A stretch of 42,769 nt of DNA from Herminiimonas sp. (GTDB lineage Bacteria > Pseudomonadota > Gammaproteobacteria > Burkholderiales > Burkholderiaceae_D). Under the pieces are notes generated by a model. That model worked only from the letters and a program-made list of their open reading frames with translations. It searched no databases and was not told the DNA's origin. Every line of letters starts with the position of its first letter. Position 1 is the first letter of the stretch. Shown here piece after piece: positions 7,895 through 15,960 of this stretch. The position numbers and the translations under genes were made by a program. The stretch covers positions 1 through 42,769 of the forward strand of contig DAIDBD010000030.1 of the NCBI GenBank assembly GCA_027310305.1. The letters are read 5' to 3'.

Positions 7895-8784
7895 CGCGCT
7901 CTCCGCATGCGAAACATCAGATAGGAAATCACCAGGGTAATACCCATCAACACCATAGCCAGCGAAGCGCCGTAACCGATATTCAATTCCGAAAACGACG
8001 TACGGTAGGCATACAGGTTGAGAATTTCGGTCGATGAACCGGGCCCGCCGCCGGTGGCTGCGAAGATGGCCGCGAATGCCGACAGCGCCGTCATCATGCG
8101 CATGATGATCACCATCACGATCGCCGGACGGATCAGCGGCAGCGTAATGTGGAAGAAGCGTTGCCATGCGCCGGCGCGGTCAAGCCGCGCAGCTTCATAA
8201 ACATCGGACGGCAGGGTGGCGAGCGTGGCAAGCAGCACAAGGAATGCGAATGGAGTCCATTGCCAGGTGTGGATTGCGATCACCGAAATCAATGCCAGTT
8301 GGGGATCGCCCAGCCAGTTGTAGCTGCCCAGTCCCAGTGAGCGGGTAACCATGTCCACCAGCCCGAAATCGGGCGCGAGCATCAGGGTCCGCCAGAACAG
8401 GCCGACCACTACGGGCGCCAGCACGATGGGCAGAATCGCGGCAACCCGCAGGACGCCTTGCCCTTTCGGTATCTGCAGCACCAACAGCGCGAGCGACAAG
8501 CCGACAACTACCTGCAGCACCACCGTACTGCCGGTGTACACCACGGTGAGCCAGAGCGAATTCCAGAAACGCGGGTCGCTGCCCATCTTCGCGTAATTAT
8601 CCAGCCCGGCGAAACCGGAAAGCCAAGGCATGCCGAGATCGATCCGCTGCATGCTGTTCCAGCCGAGATACACGAGCGGGATCGTGGTGGTCAGCACCAG
8701 CACCAGCAACGCGGGCACCAGCAGCGCCAGGGCGAAACGCCGTTCCTGGCTTGCCAGCGTCCGTGTCTCGGGCGGATGCTTCAT
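7891..8784 (-). CDS. Sugar-type ABC importer permease (MalF-like)
   Basis: This is the second permease, 297 residues from the chosen start. The first helix is FALALLVPALLVLVLTTTIP and the EAA loop reads DVYEAARLDRAGAWQRFFHI, then TLPLIRPAI, typical of MalF/UgpA-like subunits. Two starts are possible. An ATG at 8850 would add 22 residues, but that stretch is exactly where a perfect 32-bp palindrome lies (8791-8822). I therefore prefer the ATG at 8784, which puts the palindrome in the gap after the binding-protein gene. Neither start has a strong Shine-Dalgarno. The product pairs with the MalG-like permease to form the membrane channel. Confidence 0.88.
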   Translation of the reverse strand: MKHPPETRTLASQERRFALALLVPALLVLVLTTTIPLVYLGWNSMQRIDLGMPWLSGFAGLDNYAKMGSDPRFWNSLWLTVVYTGSTVVLQVVVGLSLALLVLQIPKGQGVLRVAAILPIVLAPVVVGLFWRTLMLAPDFGLVDMVTRSLGLGSYNWLGDPQLALISVIAIHTWQWTPFAFLVLLATLATLPSDVYEAARLDRAGAWQRFFHITLPLIRPAIVMVIIMRMMTALSAFAAIFAATGGGPGSSTEILNLYAYRTSFSELNIGYGASLAMVLMGITLVISYLMFRMRRAR

Positions 8785-8790
8785 GGGTTC

Positions 8791-8822
8791 AGCCGTCCCT
8801 GGCGCATGCGCCAGGGACGGCT
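8791..8822. repeat. Perfect 32-bp palindrome between binding-protein and permease genes
   Basis: The 16-base arm AGCCGTCCCTGGCGCA is followed immediately by its exact reverse complement. As RNA it would form a very stable hairpin. It lies between the solute-binding-protein stop (8889) and the preferred permease start (8784). In maltose-type operons a hairpin here protects the binding-protein mRNA or reduces read-through, so that the binding protein is made in excess. No T-run follows, so it is a less likely classical terminator. Confidence 0.75.
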
Positions 8823-8888
8823 TGACGGAAACGCCTGATGAATGTTCCATGCGTCTTGTTATCCCTTCAGCCTTCAGCCCTTGAGGAT

Positions 8889-10289
8889 TTACTGAATGCG
8901 GTTTTGCGCTTCATCCAGTGCGTTCTCGGGTTTCTTCTGCCCGATGAGAGCGGTCTGGATGCTGGTCCCCATGGTGTCGCCGATCGCCGGCCATTGCGGC
9001 ACGCGCGGACGCCATTCGACGTCCGTATCATGCTCCAGCGATTCCAGCGCGGCTTGCACGAAGTTGTCGCCCATGCCTTTCATCGCGGATGCGAATTCCG
9101 GTGCGCGCCACAACGAAGTGCGGTTGACGCCCGAGCGCTTGGCCGGCCCGGCGAATTTCCATGACGTGCGCGCCTGGGTTTCCGCCGACGTAGCCCACAT
9201 GATGAAGAGCCAGGTGGCTTTCTTGGCGCGTTCGCTCAGCGCGGCGTTGATCGGGAAACCCCAGTTCCAGATCGACGTGACGCGCTTGCCGCTCGGGCCC
9301 TTGGGCCAGCGTGCATAGGCGATCTTGCCGATGACTTTGGACTTTTCCGGATTATTGATGACCGCAGCCGACGAATGGGCGTCGATATAGCAAGCCACCG
9401 TACCCTGCGAGAACGCATCGGCGATGTCGGGCCAGTTCCAGTTGCGTGCGGCTGGCGGCGCGTACTGGGTCATGGCATCCACGTACCACCGCAATGCGCG
9501 CACCGCTTCCGGGGAATTCACCTTGACCGAAGAACCCGAGAACCAGTTGCCGCCGAAGCCGCGGAAGATCGACGGATAGATATACATGTTCTGACCGGCG
9601 CCCGCGAAACCGCGCAGCGCCATGCCGTACATGCGGCTGGCCGGATCGTTCAATGCCTTGGCGTTCGCGATGAACTGGTCGTATGTCTCGGCCGGTTTAA
9701 GGCCTTTTGCTGCATACAGGTCTTTCCGGTACACCTGCACCGTGACCTCACCGTCATACGGTATGCCGTAAGGCTTTCCATTGATCGAATCGGCATCGCG
9801 CCAGGCTTTCAGGATGTCGTCGTATTTGAACCATGCCGGATCGGTCAGGCTGGCGTCATTGAGATATTTATCCAGCGGCTCGACCCATTTATTCGTCACA
9901 TAGAGCGGGTAATACATCGGATCGGCCGCATGCGTGGCATAGGTGCCAGTCTTCGAGGACAGGTCGAGCGTCGCCTTTTGCCGAATCTGTCCGGGCGGGA
10001 CCTTCTCGATGCGCACCTTGATGCCGGTCAGCGCCTCGAATTGCGGAATCAGCGAACCCAGGTTGTCGAAATAGCTTGCGGGAATGACTGCCGCCGCGAT
10101 CGATTCGCCTTCCGCCTGGCGCCAGTTGATCTTTGCGCTGCGGTACGGCGCCAGATCATCGCCTTGCGCATAGGCGCTTGACAGCAGTTGAGGACCTGCG
10201 ACCGCAAGTGCCCCTAGAGAGGCGACCTGCTTGAGCGCCTTGCGCCTGCCCAATTGCGCCGGATTGGGTGGGAATGTTGTCTTTTTCAA
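8889..10289 (-). CDS. ABC solute-binding protein, carbohydrate (CUT1) type
   Basis: This periplasmic binding protein has 466 residues from the chosen start. The N-terminus contains GRRKALKQVASLGALAVAGP followed by QLLSSAYAQ, a twin-arginine-like signal with a likely cleavage after AYAQ. The mature part resembles extracellular solute-binding family 1 proteins (LIPQFEALTGIKVRIEKVPPG, GKPYGIPYDGEVTVQVYRKD, ARWPKGPSGKRVTSIWNWGF). The start is set by a clear AGGAGA placed eight bases before a TTG at 10289, giving MKKTTFPPNP; the ATG at 10325 would include this Shine-Dalgarno inside the gene. It is the first gene of the sulfatase operon. The ligand is unknown, but the operon suggests a sulfated compound. 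Confidence 0.9.
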   Translation of the reverse strand: MKKTTFPPNPAQLGRRKALKQVASLGALAVAGPQLLSSAYAQGDDLAPYRSAKINWRQAEGESIAAAVIPASYFDNLGSLIPQFEALTGIKVRIEKVPPGQIRQKATLDLSSKTGTYATHAADPMYYPLYVTNKWVEPLDKYLNDASLTDPAWFKYDDILKAWRDADSINGKPYGIPYDGEVTVQVYRKDLYAAKGLKPAETYDQFIANAKALNDPASRMYGMALRGFAGAGQNMYIYPSIFRGFGGNWFSGSSVKVNSPEAVRALRWYVDAMTQYAPPAARNWNWPDIADAFSQGTVACYIDAHSSAAVINNPEKSKVIGKIAYARWPKGPSGKRVTSIWNWGFPINAALSERAKKATWLFIMWATSAETQARTSWKFAGPAKRSGVNRTSLWRAPEFASAMKGMGDNFVQAALESLEHDTDVEWRPRVPQWPAIGDTMGTSIQTALIGQKKPENALDEAQNRIQ

Positions 10290-10330
10290 GATGCCGTCTC
10301 CTATATTGTCCCCAAGCCGGGGCAAAGGTG

Positions 10331-10351
10331 GTAGGGCTCTGGGAGCCCTAC
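10331..10351. repeat. Leader hairpin of the binding-protein gene
   Basis: GTAGGGCTC and GAGCCCTAC pair perfectly around a three-base loop. It sits about 42 bp upstream of the TTG start of the binding-protein gene, so it would be part of the 5' leader. It could stabilise mRNA or act in attenuation; no T-run follows on the minus strand. Confidence 0.5.
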
Positions 10352-10465
10352 GGTTGTTGACCTCAAAACGCCAAACATTGCCGGCACCATGTATCGATGA
10401 AGAATTGGCAGAATATTGACGATGAACCGATTAGAACCACAAGCTCGATGAATTCTGATGAACAA

Positions 10466-10481
10466 ATGTAATCGATTACAT
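10466..10481. promoter_or_regulatory. LacI-family operator O1
   Basis: ATGTAATCGATTACAT is a perfect 16-bp palindrome with the central CG typical of LacI-family sites (pattern TGnAAnCGnTTnCA). It lies between the lacI-type gene and the binding-protein gene it most likely controls, 177 bp upstream of the latter's start. Confidence 0.8.
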
Positions 10482-10556
10482 GAAATTTAATGTACCATTG
10501 AAATCAAGGTTTCACAAGATATTATCGCTGTTATCTGCGAAATTCAGATTAACAAG

Positions 10557-10572
10557 ATGAAATCGATTGTAT
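10557..10572. promoter_or_regulatory. LacI-family operator O2 (imperfect)
   Basis: ATGAAATCGATTGTAT shares the AATCGATT core with O1 but has imperfect arms. It ends 28 bp before the regulator's ATG, which suits autoregulation. The centres of O1 and O2 are 91 bp apart, so looping between two dimers is possible but not shown. Confidence 0.55.
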
Positions 10573-10600
10573 GATGGTTATTTGCTAAGAATCAGCATCA

Positions 10601-11653
10601 ATGCAAGTCATACCGCAACCCGACAGCAAGCCCGCAGACGCGAAAGCCCGTTCCGGCGCGAAGGATGTCGCACGGCTGGCGGGCGTATCCACTGCAACGG
10701 TTTCGCGCGCGCTCAACAATCCGGAGCAGGTCGATCCCGATACCCGGCATCGTGTGCTTGAAGCTGCCGCCAAATTGCGTTATGTGCCGCACGGCGCAGC
10801 CCGGTCGCTGCGCAGCCAGCGCAGCAAAATGATCGGCGCGGTGGTGCCGTCCTTCGACTATGCGCTCTATGCGCGCACCACCAGCGCAATACACCAGCGG
10901 CTCGATGAGCGCGGCTATTCGATGGTGCTGGCCGAGCATCACTACGATCTGGCATCCGAACTCCGGGTGGCCGGGCAACTGATACAACACGGCGTCGATG
11001 CTTTCGTGTTCGTCGGTCTGGATCACAATCCCGGGCTGTTTTCGCTGCTTGACGATTACGGCCGCCCCTACGTGTTGACATGGGGCATCGATCCTTTCGG
11101 CCGACATCCAAGCGTCGGGTTCGACAACCAGGCGGCGACCTATGAAATTACGCGGCATCTGATCGGGCTTGGGCATCAGCGGTTCGGTTTGCTCAGTGCG
11201 TCGGTCGAAGGCAACGACCGCGCCCGCGCCCGCGGAGCCGGCGTGAGGGCGGCTTTATCGGAAGCCAGGCTGGCGCTCGATGACCGGTTCATTCAATATG
11301 CTCCGATCTCGTTGAGTTCGGCCGAAGAGGCCATGGGCCGCCTGCTTGCGCTGCCTGACCGACCGACCGCGGTGGTGGCTACTAACGACGTGTTTGCCGT
11401 AGGTGCGATGGTCGCGTGCCGGAAAGCCGGCGTCCGGATTCCTGAAGACATATCGATCACCGGCGTGGATAATACCGATCTGGGAGCGACCCAGACGCCC
11501 GGCCTCACCAGCATACGCACCCCGATCGTCGAAATCGGCCATGCCGCCGCCGATCAGATCATTGCCCGCCTTGAAGGCCAGCCTTATGAAGCGTTCCAGA
11601 CCTTCCCGATTCACGTGGTGCATCGAGGCAGCACCGCGCCGCCGAAGAATTGA
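10601..11653 (+). CDS. LacI-family transcriptional regulator
   Basis: This is a 350-residue repressor-type regulator. Residues about 20-70 form the LacI HTH and hinge helix (KDVARLAGVSTATVSRALNN, then RHRVLEAAAKLRYVPHGAARSL). The rest is a periplasmic-binding-protein-like effector domain (MIGAVVPSFDYALYA, HLIGLGHQRFGLLS, PTAVVATNDVFAVGAM, ISITGVDNTDLGA). It is divergent from the ABC importer/sulfatase operon and shares a promoter region with two LacI-type operators, so it very probably controls that operon and itself. The effector would be a substrate or intermediate of the pathway (inferred). It ends convergently, 32 bp from the enolase-superfamily gene. Confidence 0.93.
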   Translation: MQVIPQPDSKPADAKARSGAKDVARLAGVSTATVSRALNNPEQVDPDTRHRVLEAAAKLRYVPHGAARSLRSQRSKMIGAVVPSFDYALYARTTSAIHQRLDERGYSMVLAEHHYDLASELRVAGQLIQHGVDAFVFVGLDHNPGLFSLLDDYGRPYVLTWGIDPFGRHPSVGFDNQAATYEITRHLIGLGHQRFGLLSASVEGNDRARARGAGVRAALSEARLALDDRFIQYAPISLSSAEEAMGRLLALPDRPTAVVATNDVFAVGAMVACRKAGVRIPEDISITGVDNTDLGATQTPGLTSIRTPIVEIGHAAADQIIARLEGQPYEAFQTFPIHVVHRGSTAPPKN

Positions 11654-11685
11654 AGCTGCCGCTGCATTCATGCATGAAGCGATCG

Positions 11686-12837
11686 TCAACTGTAATTGTG
11701 TTTGACCAGAAAACCGCGTCCGGCCTGAAAATCCGGCGCAACCCCGAGGCCGGGCAGATCGGACAGCGAGAGGATGCCGTCATTCAGCGGTGGCGACGGT
11801 GCGGCGAGCACTTCCCGCAACGGATTCGGGTTTGAATCGACTTCGACATAGCCGGGGCCGCCGACAGCCGCTTTCAACTGCAGCGATGCAATCAGGCCGA
11901 TGCCGCCGCCCAGCCAGTGAGGACAGAACATCCGCTCATGCGCGATGGCATGCCGCGCCACCGGCAGGCACCCGCTGAAACCGCCCCACTTGCCCACATC
12001 AGGCTGAATCACGGCAAACGCACCGGAGGCGCTGGCAGCCGCGAATTCCCTTTCGCCGCGCATGTTTTCGCCGCCGGCAACGGGGATCGAGGATTCTTGG
12101 GCCAGCCGTTTCCAGTCCGCCAATGGATAGTCGGCCGGGATCGGTTCTTCCAGCCAGACCGGATTGAATTCGGCCAGCCGCCGGCTCATTTCCGTGGCTA
12201 TTTCCGGCGTCCACGCCTGATTCGCATCGACCATCAGCGTCGTGCCGGGGCCGAGCAGTTCACGCAATGCGCGCAGATTGGCCGTGTCGCGCTCGGCGCC
12301 GAAACCCACTTTCAGTTTGAAGGCGCGGAAACCTTCATCCCGTTTCGCGACAGCGAGCTTTTCCGGATTGGTCGGGCTGAGGCCGGACGCATAGGTCTGC
12401 ACCTGATTGCCGCCGCCCAGCAGCTTCCATAACGGCTGGCCAAGACGCTGGCCGGCCAGATCCCACAGCGCGATATCGGCGCCGGCGATTACCTGCGCGA
12501 TCGTCCCCGGTTCGCCGCTCTGGAGCGCCAGAATGTGCAAGCGCCGGGTCAGTTCCTGAAAGGCCAGAGTCGGATGATTCCATGCCTGTTCGAGCAGAAT
12601 AGGCGCGACGCAGGCTTCTAGAACGCGCGCCCGGTGCTCCGCGCCGACGCCGGGAAAATTGCACCATATTTCGCCCCAGCCGATAGCGCCGTCATGATCT
12701 TCGATGCGCACCAGCACCGATGGACGGTCATGCATGGTGCCGAATGAAGTCTGCACCGGCTCCGCAACGGGCGCGCGGAATACCAATGCCTTTACCTTGG
12801 CCAGCCGGATGGGAGAAAGAGCGGGAAGCGCGATCAT
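11686..12837 (-). CDS. Enolase-superfamily enzyme (mandelate racemase / acid-sugar dehydratase group)
   Basis: This 383-residue enzyme belongs to the mandelate racemase/muconate lactonising group, which abstract a proton alpha to a carboxylate with Mg2+. The active site is complete. It has the KxK base in AFKLKVG (K174, K176), the metal ligands D204 (VDANQAW), E230 (LEEP) and E257 (GGEN), and the second base dyad D280 (QPDVGKWGG) with H307 (CPHW). The KxK plus Asp-His layout is that of mandelate racemase-like acid-sugar dehydratases. It is the last gene of the GntR-headed operon and begins three bases after the aldehyde dehydrogenase stop. It may dehydrate or racemise the acid made by that enzyme. 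Dehydratase, racemase or epimerase cannot be told apart from sequence alone. Confidence 0.88.
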   Translation of the reverse strand: MIALPALSPIRLAKVKALVFRAPVAEPVQTSFGTMHDRPSVLVRIEDHDGAIGWGEIWCNFPGVGAEHRARVLEACVAPILLEQAWNHPTLAFQELTRRLHILALQSGEPGTIAQVIAGADIALWDLAGQRLGQPLWKLLGGGNQVQTYASGLSPTNPEKLAVAKRDEGFRAFKLKVGFGAERDTANLRALRELLGPGTTLMVDANQAWTPEIATEMSRRLAEFNPVWLEEPIPADYPLADWKRLAQESSIPVAGGENMRGEREFAAASASGAFAVIQPDVGKWGGFSGCLPVARHAIAHERMFCPHWLGGGIGLIASLQLKAAVGGPGYVEVDSNPNPLREVLAAPSPPLNDGILSLSDLPGLGVAPDFQAGRGFLVKHNYS

Positions 12838-12840
12838 TTT

Positions 12841-14280
12841 TTATTGTGCCTTTACATAAACCGCGTGTTCAGTCGTAAAGAAATTGGCCGCGCTCGGACC
12901 GACCGAATAGGCGCCGACGCCCGAATTTTTGATGCCGCCGAACGGCATGTGGCTTTCCGGAATGGTGCCGTGATTCACGTGCAGCATGCCGTTTTCGCTT
13001 TCCGCGAGAAAGCGCTGAATTACCGCATGGTCGTTGGAGAAAAGGGAGGATGTCAGCCCGAACTCGACGCCATTCAAAATTTCCATCGCTTCGTCGAGGC
13101 TGTCGTAGGCCAGCACGGAAATGACCGGGCCGAAGATTTCCTTGGTTGCGACCGACATCGCCGGTGTCACGCCGCCCAGGATGGTCGGTTGATAGAAGTA
13201 GCCGGTTTCCGCGCCGCTCACCTTGGCCGGCATGCCGCCGGTCAAGACCTTCGCGCCTTCGGCAACGCCGGCGCAAACCATCGCATCGACTTTTTTCATT
13301 TGCGCCGCATTGGTCAATGGCCCCATGCCGACGCCGTCCGTCATGCCATCGCCGAGCACGACCTGCCTGCTTTTGGCAACCAGGCCGTCGAGCACTTGCG
13401 ACTCCAGCGGCTTGTGTACGAGGACCCGGCTGATGCCGGTGCAGCGCTGGCCAGCGCAGGGATACGCCGCGCCGATGATATGGGTCAGGCAGGCATCGAT
13501 ATCTTCCGTGTCGTGCACGATGGCGGCATTCTTGCCACCCAGTTCCAATGCCACCTCGGTCAGGTTTTGCGCGGCGGTGGCGTAGATTTTTCTGCCGACC
13601 GCGACCGAGCCGGTAAATGCGACGCCGGCGACAGCGGGATGCGTGACCAGCGCCTGTCCGACATCGGCCATGCCCAGCACAAGCTGAAACAAACCGTCGG
13701 GCAGTATGCTGCGCGCCGCATCGGCGAGAAGGCAAGCGGCGGCCGGCGTGAATTCCGATGGCTTCAGGATAACGGCATTGCCGAATACCAGCGCCGGCGC
13801 GATCTTGCGCATCGGCGTCATGACCGGGAAATTCCATGGGGTCAGCGCGGCGATGATGCCGCGCGGCCGCCGCACGACCATGTTGCTGAACCCTGGGCGC
13901 GCCGATGGCATGACTTCGCCGTGGCTGCGGGTTGCTTCGCTGATCATGAAGCGCGCTTCGGCGCAGGATTTTGCGACCTCGCCGCGCGACTCGGCGAGCG
14001 GCTTGCCTTGCTCCATGGTGATCGCGCGCGCTATGTCGTCGGTCTCCGCTTCCAGTGCCGCGACAAATTTGGCGACAACCATGCCGCGCTCGACCGGCGA
14101 CAGATTGCGCCACTTCTTTTGGGCTGCATCGGCCGCCTTGACCGCATTGTCGATCTCCATGTCGGAAGCTGCGGTATAACGACCCACGATTTCGGCAGGC
14201 CGGGCCGGGTTGCAGGTCGAGAACGATTCGCCCTTGCCGGAAACCCACCGGCCGCTAATCAAATTGCCATATTCGTACAT
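12841..14280 (-). CDS. NAD(P)-dependent aldehyde dehydrogenase
   Basis: This 479-residue aldehyde dehydrogenase oxidises an aldehyde to a carboxylate. The catalytic Cys is C280 in CAGQRCTG and the general-base Glu is E246 in ELGGK. The cofactor region includes TPWNFPVMTP, LKPSEFTPA and the FTGSVAVGR loop. Its overall form is close to the succinate-semialdehyde and related dehydrogenases. It lies between the GMC alcohol dehydrogenase, 42 bp upstream, and the enolase-superfamily gene, so it probably takes the aldehyde made by the GMC enzyme. A 663-codon open frame on the opposite strand is a shadow of this gene and its neighbour. Confidence 0.92.
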   Translation of the reverse strand: MYEYGNLISGRWVSGKGESFSTCNPARPAEIVGRYTAASDMEIDNAVKAADAAQKKWRNLSPVERGMVVAKFVAALEAETDDIARAITMEQGKPLAESRGEVAKSCAEARFMISEATRSHGEVMPSARPGFSNMVVRRPRGIIAALTPWNFPVMTPMRKIAPALVFGNAVILKPSEFTPAAACLLADAARSILPDGLFQLVLGMADVGQALVTHPAVAGVAFTGSVAVGRKIYATAAQNLTEVALELGGKNAAIVHDTEDIDACLTHIIGAAYPCAGQRCTGISRVLVHKPLESQVLDGLVAKSRQVVLGDGMTDGVGMGPLTNAAQMKKVDAMVCAGVAEGAKVLTGGMPAKVSGAETGYFYQPTILGGVTPAMSVATKEIFGPVISVLAYDSLDEAMEILNGVEFGLTSSLFSNDHAVIQRFLAESENGMLHVNHGTIPESHMPFGGIKNSGVGAYSVGPSAANFFTTEHAVYVKAQ

Positions 14281-14322
14281 CGTCGATTCCTTTACTTTAT
14301 TTTGTATGCAAGCGCACTCGAT

Positions 14323-15960
14323 TCAACGAGAGCCGCTGATGATCAGATCAGCTCCTTTTTCGCCGATCATGATCGACGCGGCATTGGTATTGGCGGAAAC
14401 CATTTCAGGCATCACGGATGCATCGATCACCCGCAACCGTTCAACGCCGCGCACGCACAAGGCGGGATCGACCACGGCGCGATCGTCGCTGCCCATGCGG
14501 CAGGTGCCGACCGGATGGAATACCGTTCCACCCGCCTTGCGTGCGAACCCGATCAAATCGTTGCGGGTTCGGTATTTCGCGCCGGGCAGCATCTCGACAT
14601 CGATCAGGTTTCTGAATGCCGGCTGCCGGTAGATATCGCGGAGTATCTCGATGCCCGCGCCCAGCACGTTCCGGTCAAGCTCTTCAGACAGATAATTTGT
14701 TTCAATGCGCGGCGGCGCAAGCGGATCGGTCGAGCGAATCTGCAGCCGTCCGCGCGACACCGGGCGGCATTGGCACGCCGACGCGGTGAATCCGGAATAG
14801 GTGTGCAGCGGCTCGCCCGGCTTGTCCACCGATAGCGGCATCACATTGAATTGCATGTCGGCGCGGCCATCCTGCGCGTATTCGGTCTGGGCGAAGCCGC
14901 CGACCTGGCCGGCGCCGACGGTAAGCGGCCCCGAATTGTTGAACAGCCATTGCAGTCCCATCGATGCCAGGCTGATCGGGTTGCGCACATCGTTATTGAG
15001 CGACATTTTTTTCTTCAGCCGCACAATCGTGCGCGCCTGATAATGATCTTTCAGGTTTTCCCCGACTTCCGGCGCATCGACCAGTGTCTGGATGCCGTGC
15101 CGGTTGAGCAGATCGACAGGACCGATGCCGGAAAGCTGCAAAATCTGCGGCGACTGGATCGCGCCTGCCGAAAGAATCACTTCGCATTCTGCGCGGGCGC
15201 TCCGGATCGCATTGTCCTGCAACCATTCGACGCCGGTCGCGGTAGCGCTTTCGAACAGCACGCGCGTAATGTGCGCTTCCGTGATGACGGTAAGATTGGT
15301 TCGCTTTTGTACAGGACGGAGAAAGGCGACCGCTGAACTCGAACGCCAGCCGTTCTTGATGGTGAGTTGATAGGACCCGACGCCATAATCGGTGGCGCCA
15401 TTGAAGTCTGGATTGAATGGCAATCCGTACTGCTGCCCCGCATCGAGCCAGGCACGGCAATAGGAGTGATCGTTGCGCAGTTCCGAAACGCCCAGTTCGC
15501 CATCGGCGCCGTGATATTCGTTCGCGCCATTCCGATAGTGTTCGGAACGCTTGAAGAATGGCAGCACCGAACGATAGTCCCAGCCATGCGCACCTTGCTT
15601 CGCCCAGTTGTCGTAATCCTGGTGCTGCCCCCGAATATAAAGCAGGCCATTGATCGAACTCGACCCGCCGAGCACACGACCGCGCGGCCAGATAATGCCG
15701 CGGCCGCCCGCGCCTTCGCACGGCTCGGTCTCGAACAGCCGTGAAAAACGCTGATCGTAGATCGTCTTGAAGTAGCCGACCGGAAGATGCAGCCAGAAAT
15801 TCCGGTTCGGCTTGCCCGCTTCGAGCAGTAAAATCTTTACAGACGGATCCACAGACAATCTGTTGGCGAGCACGCAGCCTGCGGATCCTGCGCCGACGAT
15901 AATGTAGTCGTACGCTTTGTCGTCATACGCTTTTTCGTGCCGGTTCGACTTGTCGTTCAT
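14323..15960 (-). CDS. GMC-family FAD alcohol dehydrogenase (choline dehydrogenase-like)
   Basis: This is a 545-residue glucose-methanol-choline oxidoreductase that oxidises a primary alcohol to an aldehyde. The FAD Rossmann motif is YDYIIVGAGSAGCVLANRLS near residues 18-37. The GMC signatures are GRVLGGSSSINGLLYIRG and the SAGAIQSPQILQLSGIGP stretch. The catalytic pair is H482 (GGTVFHPVGTC) and N526 (SANTNAA), as in choline dehydrogenases. No signal peptide is seen. Its ATG overlaps the stop of the binding-protein gene by four bases, and aldehyde dehydrogenase follows. The alcohol is unknown; sugar alcohols, glycerol derivatives and aliphatic alcohols are all in the family's range. Confidence 0.92.
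   Translation of the reverse strand: MNDKSNRHEKAYDDKAYDYIIVGAGSAGCVLANRLSVDPSVKILLLEAGKPNRNFWLHLPVGYFKTIYDQRFSRLFETEPCEGAGGRGIIWPRGRVLGGSSSINGLLYIRGQHQDYDNWAKQGAHGWDYRSVLPFFKRSEHYRNGANEYHGADGELGVSELRNDHSYCRAWLDAGQQYGLPFNPDFNGATDYGVGSYQLTIKNGWRSSSAVAFLRPVQKRTNLTVITEAHITRVLFESATATGVEWLQDNAIRSARAECEVILSAGAIQSPQILQLSGIGPVDLLNRHGIQTLVDAPEVGENLKDHYQARTIVRLKKKMSLNNDVRNPISLASMGLQWLFNNSGPLTVGAGQVGGFAQTEYAQDGRADMQFNVMPLSVDKPGEPLHTYSGFTASACQCRPVSRGRLQIRSTDPLAPPRIETNYLSEELDRNVLGAGIEILRDIYRQPAFRNLIDVEMLPGAKYRTRNDLIGFARKAGGTVFHPVGTCRMGSDDRAVVDPALCVRGVERLRVIDASVMPEMVSANTNAASIMIGEKGADLIISGSR

Larger units (their letters stand above)
10290..10600. promoter_or_regulatory. Divergent control region between the importer/sulfatase operon and lacI-type gene
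   Basis: This 311-bp gap separates two divergent genes. It holds two LacI-type operators (10466-10481 and 10557-10572) in an AT-rich stretch. In the untranslated leader of the binding-protein gene there are two hairpins: a perfect 9-bp stem GTAGGGCTC/GAGCCCTAC at 10331-10351, and a CCCC/GGGG stem near 10308-10322, just before the AGGAGA ribosome site. No open reading frame of interest was seen. Confidence 0.7.

Noticed and set aside
11667-11678. TTCATGCATGAA palindrome between the convergent lacI-type and enolase-family genes
   Set aside because: Short, AT-rich and without a T-run; not enough for a terminator call.
12844-14835. A 663-codon open frame on the plus strand
   Set aside because: It is antisense to the aldehyde dehydrogenase and GMC genes, is rich in His/Arg/Asp as shadow frames of GC-rich genes are, and shows no family features.
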